The notes below the pieces were generated by a model, which saw only the letters and a program-made list of their open reading frames with translations, was not told the DNA's origin and ran no database searches. A program made the translations under genes and the position numbers. Positions 1 through 8,495 of a stretch of DNA of 64,000 nt are shown here, in pieces. Position 1 is the first letter of the stretch. Every line of letters begins with the position of its first letter. This DNA is from Nocardia farcinica (GTDB taxonomy: Bacteria; Actinomycetota; Actinomycetes; Mycobacteriales; Mycobacteriaceae): NCBI RefSeq assembly GCF_001182745.1, contig NZ_LN868938.1, positions 1,984,001 through 2,048,000 of the forward strand, written 5' to 3'.

Positions 1-826
1 CACCGGCCCACAGCAGCCGCAGCGCGTAGTCGATGTCCTCGTCGCGGTTGGGGCAGTACTCGGCGGTGGCGATGTAGGCGGGCGGCAGGCCGGACAGGTC
101 GGTGGCCCGCGCCGGCGCCGCGTAGGGCGTGGCGGGCGTGCCCTGGAGGTAGTACTCCCACATCTGGGTGACCTTCGACCGGTTCAGGAAGGGGGTATCG
201 GTGAAGTTGCGGGCCGACCAGCTGCGCTGGCGGTCGTCGAGTCCGGGCTGGTTGAGCAGTTGCAGGCAGATCGGCGGCCCCTGTTCGTCCCGCGCCCGCA
301 GCGCCACCGAGGCCGCGATACCCGCCCCGGAGCTGTGCCCGCCGACCGCGATGCGGGCCGGGTCGATGCCGAGTTCGTCGGCGTGTGCGGCGGCCCAGGT
401 GAGCACGGCGTACATGTCGTCGTGGGCGGCGGGGAACGGATGCTCGGGGGCCAGGCGGTAGCCGACCGAGATCACCGTCGCGCCCGAGCCGTCCGCCAGC
501 CGGGTGGCCCAGGGGTGCTCGGTGTCGAGGTCGCCCATCACGAAGCCGCCGCCGTGCGCCCACACGATCGCCCCGCGCGCGTGCTGGGGCCGGTAGATCC
601 GCACCGGGACGGCGGGCTCGCCGGGCACGGTGCGGTCCTCGATGTCGAGGTGCGCGGCGATGTCGGCCGGTACCGCCGCGGCCAATTCGGCCAGTTGCCT
701 GCGCGCCTGGGGGATATCCGACAGGTCCGACGGCGGGAACAGCGGGAGGAAGGGTTCGAGTTCGGGGTCCATGCCGATCATCGTCGCGAGTCCGGCGTCG
801 CGAATCAGCCGCCGGGCGTCGCGCAT
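1..826 (-). CDS. alpha/beta hydrolase, HSL-type esterase/lipase (3' end outside window)
   Basis: Hydrolase of the hormone-sensitive-lipase group that cleaves carboxyl esters; cytosolic, as no signal peptide is seen. The protein shows the oxyanion motif HGGGF about 100 residues in, followed by GDLDTEHPWA, and the nucleophile elbow GGHSSGAG about 60 residues later. The last visible residues are PAYIATAEYCPNRDEDIDYA, the stretch that carries the catalytic Asp in this family, so only the final His region is missing. The ATG at 824-826 is the first good start; the gene diverges from the PucR-like regulator at 869 with a 42-bp gap, which suggests a regulatory link. Natural substrate unknown. Confidence 0.85.
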   Translation of the reverse strand, partial: MRDARRLIRDAGLATMIGMDPELEPFLPLFPPSDLSDIPQARRQLAELAAAVPADIAAHLDIEDRTVPGEPAVPVRIYRPQHARGAIVWAHGGGFVMGDLDTEHPWATRLADGSGATVISVGYRLAPEHPFPAAHDDMYAVLTWAAAHADELGIDPARIAVGGHSSGAGIAASVALRARDEQGPPICLQLLNQPGLDDRQRSWSARNFTDTPFLNRSKVTQMWEYYLQGTPATPYAAPARATDLSGLPPAYIATAEYCPNRDEDIDYALRLLWAG

Positions 827-868
827 TCGCGGCTCCCGGCGCGACGGATGCCGCGTACCCTGCCTGGC

Positions 869-1900
869 ATGGATGCTCTCGTCGTCCGGCTCGCGCAACT
901 CGACGTGGATGCCGCGGGCGCACTGCGTGTCGTCATGTTCTACGACACCCTCATGCGCCGCCGGGTCGATCTGCCCGCGCTCGCCCGCGCCTCGGCCGCG
1001 CTCGCCGAATGCGTGGCGGGCATCCGCTTGCACGGCACCGGCCGGGTCATCCGATTCGGGCCGGACGGCCGGTCCGCGCAGACCCCGCCGCCCGCCGCGG
1101 CCGGTACGCCCGTCACCCTCGACGACGAGGAGATCGGCACGGTGTGGCTCGAACGCACCGGCGCGTCCCGTGCGCTCGACGAGATGCTGTTGGACCGGTT
1201 CGCCCTGGCCGTCGCGACGGTGGTCGAACGTTACGGGCCGGCGCGCACGACGATGGCCGATCCGGCGCTGGTCGAGCTGGTGATCGGCGCCGACAGCGAC
1301 GAGGCGGCACGGGCGCGGGCGCTGCGACTGCTCGGTTTCGCCGCCGACCTGCCGGTGCGGGTGGCCGCGGTGCGCTCGCCGCAACCGCTGGACCGGATCG
1401 GCGGGTCGGTCTGCCCGGGCAGACCGGTGAAGGCGGCGACGGTCGGCGGCGTGGGCGTCCTGCTCGCCACCACCTTCGACGCGACCGGGTTCCCACCAGA
1501 CACCCTGGCCGGTCTCGGTACCGCCGCCGAGCTCGGCCGCGCCTGGTGGGAGGCCCGCACGGCATTGCGCTTCGCCACCGCGCGCAGGCCGGTGGTCGAC
1601 TTCGGCGATCTCGGCTCGCTGGCGCTGCTGGCGCAGGTGCCCCGGGACGCGTTGCGGGACAATGCCGATGTGGCCGCGGTGGCCGCGATCGCGGCCGACC
1701 GGGACGCCCTCGACACCCTGGACGCCTATTGCGCCACGGGGTCGGTGCGGCGGGCCGCCGATCTGCTGCACCTGCACCACAGCAGCGTCGCCCGCCGGGT
1801 CGAGGCGCTCGGCCGCGGGCTCGGCATCGACCTCACCGAGCCCACCGGCCTGCTCCGCGCCCGGCTCGCCCTGGCCGCCTGGCGGCTGCTGGCGGACTGA
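869..1900 (+). CDS. PucR-like transcriptional regulator (C-terminal HTH)
   Basis: A 343-residue protein. The N-terminal 230 residues are Ala/Arg/Leu rich with no recognisable sensor motif. The C-terminal 60 residues (LDTLDAYCATGSVRRAADLL, then HSSVARRVEALGRGLG) match the PucR-type helix-turn-helix, where a one-dimensional spread of Ala and Leu precedes an xSSVxxRxExL recognition helix. It diverges from the esterase at 826. An upstream in-frame extension exists, but the ATG at 869 sits 8 bases after a TACCCT box (856-861), fitting a leaderless transcript. Likely regulator of itself and the esterase; effector unknown. Confidence 0.75.
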   Translation: MDALVVRLAQLDVDAAGALRVVMFYDTLMRRRVDLPALARASAALAECVAGIRLHGTGRVIRFGPDGRSAQTPPPAAAGTPVTLDDEEIGTVWLERTGASRALDEMLLDRFALAVATVVERYGPARTTMADPALVELVIGADSDEAARARALRLLGFAADLPVRVAAVRSPQPLDRIGGSVCPGRPVKAATVGGVGVLLATTFDATGFPPDTLAGLGTAAELGRAWWEARTALRFATARRPVVDFGDLGSLALLAQVPRDALRDNADVAAVAAIAADRDALDTLDAYCATGSVRRAADLLHLHHSSVARRVEALGRGLGIDLTEPTGLLRARLALAAWRLLAD

Positions 1901-1910
1901 GCGCGGCCGG

Positions 1911-2450
1911 TCAGGCGGGTTCGATCAGCTGGATGTCCAGCTCGATCCGCACGGAGTTGGCGAGCAGGCCCGGCGCGGTGGGACCCACGCCGAGGGCGGT
2001 GCGGTCGATCACGCCGGTGGCCGAGAAGCCGGCGTGCCGGTTGCCGGTGCCGGGGAATTCCTGGACGCCGCCCCACTCGACCTCGAGTTCGACCGGGGTG
2101 CTGCGCTCGCCGAGGGTGGCGACGCCGGCCACGGTGAACGTCTCGGCCACGCGCACCGGGCTGTCGGCACGGAAGGTGAGGGTGGGCCGGTTGGCGACGT
2201 CGAGGAAGTCGGCGGCGCGCACGTGGGCGTCCCGGTCGGGGTTGCCGGTGTCGAAGGAGTCGAGGTGGATGGTGGCGCCGACGGTCGCCGCGCCGGTCTC
2301 GTCGACGACGAACTCGGTCTCGAAGCGGGTGAAGCGGCCGCGCACCTTGGCGATGCCGAGATGCCGGATGGTGAAACCGACCGCGGAGTGGGCCGTGTCG
2401 AGTGCCCAGGAACCGGTCTTCAGCAGGGTGTCGTTCGTGCTCGTGGTCAT
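1911..2450 (-). CDS. YceI family protein
   Basis: A 179-residue lipocalin-like beta-barrel of the YceI family, which binds isoprenoid or other amphiphilic lipids. Characteristic pieces are WALDTAHSAVGFTIRHLGIA near the N-terminus (W-x-D-x-x-H-S-x-x-x-F), KVRGRF, and later HVRAADFLDVANRPTLTF, the usual R-x-x-D-F-F/L-D-V/A-x-x-x-P-x-x-F signature. No signal peptide is present, so this is the cytoplasmic form common in actinobacteria. It ends 10 bp from the PucR-like gene (convergent) and its start at 2450 faces the MmyB-like regulator at 2552. Confidence 0.9.
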   Translation of the reverse strand: MTTSTNDTLLKTGSWALDTAHSAVGFTIRHLGIAKVRGRFTRFETEFVVDETGAATVGATIHLDSFDTGNPDRDAHVRAADFLDVANRPTLTFRADSPVRVAETFTVAGVATLGERSTPVELEVEWGGVQEFPGTGNRHAGFSATGVIDRTALGVGPTAPGLLANSVRIELDIQLIEPA

Positions 2451-2551
2451 GGCTACCACCGTGGCCCCGGCGGGACCGGCCACCAAGGCCGCCGTTTTCC
2501 TGGACCTGACAGGGCCAGGATCACGGTGCCGGGAGCGGGCATGATGGAGCC

Positions 2552-3385
2552 GTGACCGCGAACAGGTTCGCCGAGTTCCTCGTCGCCCGCCGCGCCGAGC
2601 TGCGGCCCGCCGATGTGGGCCTGCCGGAGGCGGGCAGGCGGCGCACGCCCGGACTGCGCCGCGAGGAGGTGGCGGTGCGCGCCGGAGTGAGCGTGGACTA
2701 TCTCGCCCGGCTCGAGCAGGGCCGCGACACCAACCCCTCCCTCGCGGTCGTCGACGCGCTGGCGGACGCGCTGCTGCTCGACGAGGCCCAGCGCCGGCAT
2801 TTCGGCCTGCTCGCGCTGACCGCGGGCAAAGAGGACCGCTGCCCGGGCGCGGCGGCAGCCACGACCGCGGTTCCCGAGACCGTCCGCACCGTGGTCCGCG
2901 CCCTCGATCCCACCCCCGCGTTCGTACTCGGCCGCGGCCTCGACGTCCTCGGCCACAACGACGCCTGGGCCGAGCTGGTCGCACCGCTCGGGCTGCTCGA
3001 TCCGCCGAACAATCTGGCGCACTGGGTCTTCCGGCACGAGGATGCCCGCCTAGTGCTGCGCAACCGGGCCGCGGTCGCCGACGGCGTCGCCGCTGCCCTC
3101 TACCGGGCGACGATGCGCTGGCCCGCCGACGAGCGACTGCGGCGCGCGGTCACCGAACTGCGTGCCGTGCCGGAGTTCGCCCGGCGCTGGCAGCCCCGCC
3201 TGGCCGCCGACCAGCCGCCCGCGCCCCTGCGGCTGGACCACCCGGTGCACGGGGCGCTCACCCTCACGGCGGAGACGCTGGAGACCCAGCGGGACCAGAC
3301 CGTCGTGGTGTGGCTGCCGGACCGCGCGCTGCCCCGCGAGCCCGGCCTGCGCCTGATCCGCACCGCCGGTGAGGCCAGCGCCTGA
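2552..3385 (+). CDS. XRE-family regulator with MmyB-like ligand-binding domain
   Basis: A 277-residue regulator starting at GTG. An N-terminal helix-turn-helix of the XRE type lies at residues 30-85 (LRREEVAVRAGVSVDYLARL, then EQGRDTNPS), and a PAS-like MmyB ligand-binding domain follows (PTPAFVLGRGLDVLGHNDAW, later RNRAAVADGVAAALYRATM, and a final LTLTAETLETQRDQTVVVW). Regulators of this group commonly control a neighbouring SDR or dehydrogenase; here the divergent neighbour is the YceI gene 101 bp away, so that gene is the likely target. Ligand unknown. Confidence 0.88.
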   Translation: MTANRFAEFLVARRAELRPADVGLPEAGRRRTPGLRREEVAVRAGVSVDYLARLEQGRDTNPSLAVVDALADALLLDEAQRRHFGLLALTAGKEDRCPGAAAATTAVPETVRTVVRALDPTPAFVLGRGLDVLGHNDAWAELVAPLGLLDPPNNLAHWVFRHEDARLVLRNRAAVADGVAAALYRATMRWPADERLRRAVTELRAVPEFARRWQPRLAADQPPAPLRLDHPVHGALTLTAETLETQRDQTVVVWLPDRALPREPGLRLIRTAGEASA

Positions 3386-3699
3386 GGCATCGAATCCGAT
3401 TGCCGCCGACCGGGTGTCGCTGCGCCGGAATCGCGGTCCGGCCGATTAGAGTCGAGGCGGCCGCGCGCGTGGCGGCGTTGTCGCGGCCAACGGGGAAGGA
3501 TCCGCCCTCCCTCTCGACCTGGGGAGGGCGGATCATCCGATTCTTCCGGGGGAAACCATCCGTTAGCCCAATGGTAACCAGACGCAATGAAGGATAGCCT
3601 GACCTGGCTATTCAGGGGGCGCCAAGAGTTCTACCATCGGCCTCGAACACCCCCGTCGGCCAGTCGGCCGCGGGATCTTCGACGGGCACGGAGGAATTC
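3386..3699. other. intergenic region with a strong hairpin
   Basis: No gene seen in this 314-bp stretch. It contains the inverted repeat 3499-3534 (listed separately). Just before the next start is a GGAGG-like purine run (3690-3695) that serves as the ribosome binding site of the DUF1540 gene. Upstream of it the sequence is comparatively AT-rich for this genome (3555-3635), where a promoter for the DUF1540 gene would lie. Confidence 0.5.
3499..3534 (+). terminator. hairpin, 13-bp perfect arms
   Basis: The arms 3499-3511 and 3522-3534 (GATCCGCCCTCCC and its complement) are perfect, with a 10-base loop. It is followed by ATCCGATTCTTCC rather than a pure T run, which is usual for actinobacterial intrinsic terminators. 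It probably ends the MmyB-like regulator transcript. Confidence 0.55.
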
Positions 3700-3999
3700 A
3701 TGACCACGATGGAAATGCCTCACGTCAGCGAATGCACGGTCAGCGACTGTTCGTACAACCACGACGGCTGCCATGCCTACGCGATCAACGTCGCCGGGCA
3801 GAACGGTTCCGCCGACTGCACCACCTTCATCCCTCTCTCGGCCAAGGGCGGACTGGACCGCGTCACCTCGATGGTCGGCGCCTGCCAGCGCGTCGACTGC
3901 ACCCACAACCAGAACCTCGAGTGCACCGCTCCAGAGATCCGTGTCGGCCTCGGCGCGAGCGACCACTCCGCCAACTGCCTGACCTACTCCCCCGCCTGA
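3700..3999 (+). CDS. DUF1540 protein, two Cys-rich repeats
   Basis: A 99-residue protein with two copies of the DUF1540 domain: SECTVSDCSYNHDGCHAYAI with its closing DCTTF, and GACQRVDCTHNQNLECTAPE with its closing ANCLTY. Each copy has four cysteines spaced as in the family, which is proposed to bind a metal such as zinc; biochemical function is not established. It has a good ribosome binding site (GGAGG about 6 bases before ATG), is followed by a perfect terminator hairpin, and stands as a single-gene unit. A small structural or metal-buffering role is possible but unproven. Confidence 0.85.
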   Translation: MTTMEMPHVSECTVSDCSYNHDGCHAYAINVAGQNGSADCTTFIPLSAKGGLDRVTSMVGACQRVDCTHNQNLECTAPEIRVGLGASDHSANCLTYSPA

Positions 4000-4026
4000 C
4001 CTCTTCCCCTCTCGGCCTCCGGTACC

Positions 4027-4058
4027 GGACGGGCAGCCCGCGATCGGGCTGCCCGTCC
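4027..4058 (+). terminator. intrinsic terminator of the DUF1540 gene
   Basis: Perfect 14-bp arms (GGACGGGCAGCCCG at 4027-4040 and its complement at 4045-4058) with a CGAT tetraloop, 27 bp after the stop of the DUF1540 gene. Confidence 0.75.
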
Positions 4059-4108
4059 GTCGTCTCCGGGCCGGTATCGTCGAGAGCCCAAGCGGCGGAC
4101 GGGGGGCC

Positions 4109-5308
4109 GTGCGCTCCGCCGAGTCACCGAGGATCCCGTTGAAGTACCTCCCCCGCGTCATCCTGTTCCTCGCGGTTCCCGCGCTGCTGTTCGTGTTTCC
4201 GTGGTGGACGCTGGTCGCCGCCCCGTCCGGTGGCACCGGTGCGCTGTTCGCCCTCGGCACCGCCGCGTGCGTCCTCGGTGCGCTGACCCTGCCCGCCGCG
4301 ATGGTGCTCGGGCACGGTCCGCGTCAGTCCGACGCCGCGGCCCTCCTCGGCGACACGCTGCTCGGCGTCGCGTGGGTGTTCTTCACCTGGTCGGCGCTCG
4401 GCGCGGTGGTGAATGTCGCGCTCGGCGCGGCCGGGATCGCGGGCCACGCCGGTCCGGTCGCGCTCGCCGTGCTGGTGATCGCGTCGGCGCTGATGTGCTA
4501 CGGGCTCGCCGAGGCGGCGCGGGTGCCGCGGGTGCGCACCCGCGAGGTCCCCATCGCGGGGCTCGGGCGCGGGCTGGACGGCGTGCGGCTGGTGGTGATC
4601 ACCGACACCCACTTCGATGCGCGCAACCGGGTCCGCTGGTCGCGGCGCGTGGTCGAACTGATCAACGCGCAGCAGCCCGACATCGTCTGTCACGCCGGTG
4701 ATCTCGCCGACGGCTCGGTCGAGCGGCGCCACCCGCAGGTGGACCCGTTGGAGAAGGTCGCCGCGCCGCTCGGGCGTTTCTACATCACGGGCAACCACGA
4801 GTACTTCGGCGACGCGGCGGGCTGGATCGCGCACATGAGCTCACTGGGCTGGCAGCCGCTGCGCAACGCGCACGAGGTCCTCACCCGCGCCGGGGACAGC
4901 CTGGTGCTGGCGGGCATCGACGACCCGACCGGCGTCGTGCTGCCCGGCCACGGGCCGGATCTGCGCGCGGCGCTCGACGGCGCCGACCCGGCGTTGCCGG
5001 TGGTCCTGCTGGCCCATCAGCCCCGCCAGGTCGCCGACGCGGCGGCCGCCGGGGTGGCCCTGCAGATCTCCGGGCACACCCACGGCGGCCAGATCTGGCC
5101 GTTCCACTATCTGGTCCGGTTGGAGCAGCCGGTGGTGGCCGGGCTGAGCAGGCACGGCGAACACACCTGGCTCTACACCAGCCGCGGCACCGGGTACTGG
5201 GGACCGCCGCTGCGGGTGTTCGCGCCGAGTGAGATCACCGTGCTCGTCCTGCGCACGCACCCGGCCGTCACCCCGCGACGGGCACCTCGACCGCCCGCGG
5301 CGCGGTGA
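4109..5308 (+). CDS. membrane-anchored metallophosphoesterase
   Basis: A 399-residue protein with about four N-terminal transmembrane helices (residues 12-30, 38-60, 70-100, 110-130) followed by a calcineurin-like phosphoesterase domain. The dimetal motifs are all present: DTHFD, GDLADG, GNHEYF, LLAHQPRQ and GHTHGGQ. This layout matches the YkuE/YaeI-type phosphodiesterases that act at the membrane, some of them on lipids. The listed start is GTG 4109; a TTG at 4139 is an alternative. The 3' end overlaps the convergent MFS gene by 41 bp. Substrate unknown. Confidence 0.88.
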   Translation: MRSAESPRIPLKYLPRVILFLAVPALLFVFPWWTLVAAPSGGTGALFALGTAACVLGALTLPAAMVLGHGPRQSDAAALLGDTLLGVAWVFFTWSALGAVVNVALGAAGIAGHAGPVALAVLVIASALMCYGLAEAARVPRVRTREVPIAGLGRGLDGVRLVVITDTHFDARNRVRWSRRVVELINAQQPDIVCHAGDLADGSVERRHPQVDPLEKVAAPLGRFYITGNHEYFGDAAGWIAHMSSLGWQPLRNAHEVLTRAGDSLVLAGIDDPTGVVLPGHGPDLRAALDGADPALPVVLLAHQPRQVADAAAAGVALQISGHTHGGQIWPFHYLVRLEQPVVAGLSRHGEHTWLYTSRGTGYWGPPLRVFAPSEITVLVLRTHPAVTPRRAPRPPAAR

Positions 5309-6476
5309 CCGCGTCGGCCCTGGCTCGCCGCGCGGTCGAGGCGGCGAACCCCATCACCGCCAGCGCCGCCAGGGTGATCCCGGCGCCGACCCAGATCGGC
5401 GAGGTGTAGCCGAAGCCCGCGCTGATCGCCAGACCGCCGGCCCAGGCGCCCAGCGCGTTACCGAGATTGAAGGCGCCGATGTTCGCCCCGGAGGCCAGCG
5501 TCGGCGCGCCGGCGGCGTAGTGCATGATGCGCGTCTGCAAGCCGGGTACGGTCCCGAAACTGAAGCCGCCCATCAGGATCAGCGCCGCGACGGTCGGCAC
5601 CGGATGGGCGGCGACCGACGCGAACACCACCAGCACGACGGTCAGGGCGGCGACGAAGCCGAGCAGGGTGCCATCCAGGGACCGGTCGGCCAGCCGCCCG
5701 CCCGCCCAGTTGCCCACGAACAGCCCGAGCCCGAACAGCACCAGCAGCCACGGCACGGTGCTCGCGGCGAACCCGCTGACCTCGGTGAGCGTGTAGGCGA
5801 TATAGGTGAACGCGCCGAACATGCCGCCGTAGCCGAGCACCGTGACGATCAGCGACAACCACACCTGCCCGGAGGTGAAGGCGCGCAGTTCGGCGCGCAA
5901 CCCCGGTGCCGCGCCCGCCGCCCGCGCTCCCGCCGTGGCGGGCACCAGCACCGCGATGCCGATCAGCGCGAGCACGCCGATGGCGGTGATGGCCCAGAAC
6001 GTCGCCCGCCAGCCGTGTTCCTGGCCGAGGAAGGTGCCGAACGGGACGCCGAGCACGTTGGCGACGGTGAGACCGGTGAACATGACGGCCACCGCACCGG
6101 CCTTCTTCGCGGGGGCGACCAGGCTCGCGGCGACCACCGCACCGATGCCGAAGAACGCGCCGTGGCACAGTGCGGCCACCACGCGTCCGGCCATCATCGT
6201 CTCGTAGGTCGGCGCGAGTGCGGAGAGCGCGTTGCCGAGGATGAACAGCCCGAGCAGCCCGAGCAGTACCGCTTTGCGCGGCAGCCGGGTGGTGGCGGCC
6301 GTGAGCCCGAGCGCACCGACCACCACGCTCAGCGCGTAGCCGGAGATCAGCCATCCGGCCGCGGCCTCGGTGACCCCGAAGTCGGCGGCGACCTCGGGCA
6401 ACAATCCCATGATCACGAACTCGGTGAGCCCGATTCCGAAGCTACCGATCACGAGAGCGACAAGCCCGATGGGCAT
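5268..6476 (-). CDS. MFS transporter, DHA1 (AraJ/Cmx-like) drug exporter type
   Basis: A 402-residue major facilitator protein with twelve predicted helices. It starts MPIGLVALVIGSFGIGLTEF, a sequence typical of the AraJ/arabinose-efflux and chloramphenicol-exporter group, and has the loop-2/3 motif A region around TTRLPRKAVLLGLLG. It probably exports a hydrophobic drug or metabolite by proton antiport. It diverges from a MarR gene across a short region rich in TTGC/GCAA half-sites, so the MarR protein very probably represses it. Confidence 0.85.
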   Translation of the reverse strand: MPIGLVALVIGSFGIGLTEFVIMGLLPEVAADFGVTEAAAGWLISGYALSVVVGALGLTAATTRLPRKAVLLGLLGLFILGNALSALAPTYETMMAGRVVAALCHGAFFGIGAVVAASLVAPAKKAGAVAVMFTGLTVANVLGVPFGTFLGQEHGWRATFWAITAIGVLALIGIAVLVPATAGARAAGAAPGLRAELRAFTSGQVWLSLIVTVLGYGGMFGAFTYIAYTLTEVSGFAASTVPWLLVLFGLGLFVGNWAGGRLADRSLDGTLLGFVAALTVVLVVFASVAAHPVPTVAALILMGGFSFGTVPGLQTRIMHYAAGAPTLASGANIGAFNLGNALGAWAGGLAISAGFGYTSPIWVGAGITLAALAVMGFAASTARRARADAVTAPRAVEVPVAG

Positions 6477-6597
6477 GATGCGACTCCTGTAGAGTGGAAG
6501 AACTTAGTTGCAAACGCCGCTTACTTGCAGACGCCTTAATTTGCGGAAGCAAGCTCAATAGTTGCACGCGCTGGATACTTGCGCAAGCAACGATCGT
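6477..6597. promoter_or_regulatory. MFS/MarR divergent control region with TTGC-type palindromes
   Basis: Between the divergent MFS and MarR genes the half-sites GTTGC, CTTGC and GCAAG recur (AGTTGCAAAC near 6505, ACTTGCAG near 6522, TTTGCGGAAGCAAG near 6540). The 10-base perfect palindrome CTTGCGCAAG lies at 6578-6587, just ahead of the MarR start. This is the expected arrangement for MarR autoregulation. Confidence 0.55.
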
Positions 6598-6612
6598 GTG
6601 GAGGAGGTCACC

Positions 6613-7077
6613 GTGGGCATCGGCGACGACGCGGTCGAGGTGCGGGCGCAGGGGTGGCGCACGCTCGCGGCCCTGCACGCCCTCATCGAGTCGGCGCTCG
6701 AACGCGAACTCGCCGCGGTCGAGTTGTCGGTGGTCGAGTACACCGTGCTCGACGCGCTCAGCAGGCAGGACGGCTGGCACATGCGCATGCAGCAGCTCGC
6801 CCGCGCGACCGCGCTGAGCCCGAGCGCCACCACCCGCCTGGTGAACCGCCTGGAGAATCGCCACCTGCTCCAGCGGGTGCTGTGCGCCGACGACCGCCGC
6901 GGCATCTACACCGAACTCACCGCGCCCGGCCGCGCTCTCTACGAACGCGCCAGACCCCTGCACGACGCCGCCCTGGAACGCGCCCTCGACGACGCCGCCG
7001 CCCAGCCCGAGCTGGCCCCGGTGGTGGCGGCGCTGCACGACCTGGCGCTGCCACGGGCTACGGCAACACCCGACTGA
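6613..7077 (+). CDS. MarR family transcriptional regulator
   Basis: A 154-residue winged-helix regulator. The core shows VVEYTVLDALSRQDGWHMRM, LARATALSPSATTRLVNRLE and the wing LLQRVLCADDRRGIYTELTA with the family Asp-Asp-Arg-Arg. GTG 6613 is chosen because the purine run GGAGGAGG lies five bases before it; GTG 6598 is in frame but lacks its own site. It diverges from the MFS exporter and overlaps the convergent MocR gene by 20 bp. Likely represses the exporter; ligand unknown. Confidence 0.85.
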   Translation: MGIGDDAVEVRAQGWRTLAALHALIESALERELAAVELSVVEYTVLDALSRQDGWHMRMQQLARATALSPSATTRLVNRLENRHLLQRVLCADDRRGIYTELTAPGRALYERARPLHDAALERALDDAAAQPELAPVVAALHDLALPRATATPD

Positions 7078-8449
7078 GCGTGTCCAGCGCTCCCGACCAG
7101 GCGTGGTCGGGCGGCGTGCCGTACCCGACCACGACCGCGTCGAGCTGTTCGGCGACCGCGTCCGGATGCCGGAACAGCGACAAGCCCAACAGCGCGAGCC
7201 CGTGCCAGGCGGCCGAGCGCAACACCTGCTCCTCGGCGCCCGGGGGCAACCGGACCACCGCGTGCAGACCCGCCGCGATACCGGTGACCCGGACGTCGGG
7301 CGCGTGCGTGGCCAGCGCGGCGACCAGGGCGTCGCGGCGTCGTCGATAGCGCAGGCGGGCGGTGCGCACGTGCCGGTCGTAGGCGCCCGAGCGCAGGAAT
7401 TCCGCGAGCGTCAGCTGATCGAGCACCCCGCAGACGTCGTGCCCGCCGCGCGCGGCCACCACGTCGTCGACGAGGTCGCCGGGCAGCACCGCCCACGACA
7501 GCCGAAGCCCCGGCGCCAGTGACTTGCTGGCGGTGCCGAGATAGACCACCCGATCGGGGTCCAAGCCCTGGAGTGCGCCGACGGGTCTGCGGTCGTACCG
7601 GAACTCACCGTCGTAGTCGTCCTCGATCACCAGGCCGCCGGTGCGCCGCGCCCAGTCCACGACCGCCGTCCGGCGCTCGGGCGGCAGCGCCTCGCCCATC
7701 GGGAACTGGTGGGCGGGCGTCAGCAGCACCGCGCCCGCGCCGGTCACCGGCAGCGGACCCGGATCGGTGCCGCGGTCGTCGTAGGGCAGGGCGACGGTCC
7801 GCAGACCGGTGGCCGCCAACAGGTTCCGGTGTGCGCGCAGCCCGTAGGACTCGACGGCCACGGTGTGCACGCCGCGGGCGCGCAGCACCGCGCCGAGCAC
7901 GGTCAGCGTGTGCGCGAATCCGCCGTCGATCACCACCCGCCGCGACTCGGCACGCACGCCGCGAGCCCGGGCCAGGTACCCGGCGAGCGCGGCGCGCAGG
8001 TCGGGCCGACCGCCCGGATCGCCGTAGCCGAAGGACTCGTGCGGCGCCGCCGCGACCGCGCGGCGGGCCGCCTTCAGCCAGTCCCCGCGCGGGAAGGCGG
8101 ACACGTCCGGGCGGCCCGGCCGCAGGTCGTAGCGCGGCCGGGGGTGGGTCCGCGGGGGCGGCACCGCGCCGTCCGGTGCGGACACGCGGCGTTCGGCGAC
8201 CCGGGTCCCGGCGCCCTGACGAGCGGTCAACCAGCCCTCGGCGACCAGGTCGGCGTACACGGCCGCGACGGTGTTGCGCGCGATGCCGAGGTCGGCCGCG
8301 AGCGTGCGGGAAGACGGCAGCCGGGTGCCCGCACCGAGCCGTCCGGTTCGCACCGCCTCGCGCAACGCGTCGGTCAACCCCCGGCGCAGGCCGGGGCCGG
8401 TGCGCTCGAGATGGAGATCGACGCCGGAAATGGCCCATTGTTCTGCCAC
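7058..8449 (-). CDS. MocR/PdxR-type GntR regulator with aminotransferase fold
   Basis: A 463-residue fusion of an N-terminal GntR winged helix (residues 15-80: LREAVRTGRLGAGTRLPSSR, then AVYADLVAEGWL) with a fold-type-I PLP-dependent aminotransferase domain. The PLP lysine lies in YLGTASKSLAPGLRLSW, and IEDDYDGEFRYD carries the usual PLP-contacting Asp-Tyr. Start GTG 8449. It diverges from the AhpD-like gene at 8496, and the gap holds a direct repeat typical of MocR operators, so that gene is the likely target. PdxR members regulate vitamin B6 synthesis, but no pdx gene is adjacent. Confidence 0.88.
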   Translation of the reverse strand: MAEQWAISGVDLHLERTGPGLRRGLTDALREAVRTGRLGAGTRLPSSRTLAADLGIARNTVAAVYADLVAEGWLTARQGAGTRVAERRVSAPDGAVPPPRTHPRPRYDLRPGRPDVSAFPRGDWLKAARRAVAAAPHESFGYGDPGGRPDLRAALAGYLARARGVRAESRRVVIDGGFAHTLTVLGAVLRARGVHTVAVESYGLRAHRNLLAATGLRTVALPYDDRGTDPGPLPVTGAGAVLLTPAHQFPMGEALPPERRTAVVDWARRTGGLVIEDDYDGEFRYDRRPVGALQGLDPDRVVYLGTASKSLAPGLRLSWAVLPGDLVDDVVAARGGHDVCGVLDQLTLAEFLRSGAYDRHVRTARLRYRRRRDALVAALATHAPDVRVTGIAAGLHAVVRLPPGAEEQVLRSAAWHGLALLGLSLFRHPDAVAEQLDAVVVGYGTPPDHAWSGALDTLSRVLP

Positions 8450-8462
8450 AGGAATGGACCAT
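8429..8462 (+). promoter_or_regulatory. direct repeat, candidate MocR operator
   Basis: AATGGCCCAT (8429-8438) and AATGGACCAT (8453-8462) differ at one position and are 24 bp apart, i.e. on the same face of the helix. The first copy lies in the beginning of the MocR coding region, the second in the promoter of the divergent AhpD-like gene. MocR proteins typically bind paired direct repeats. Confidence 0.5.
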
Positions 8463-8495
8463 ATCCCTGGGCCGATTCTTTTCTACCGTCGAGGC

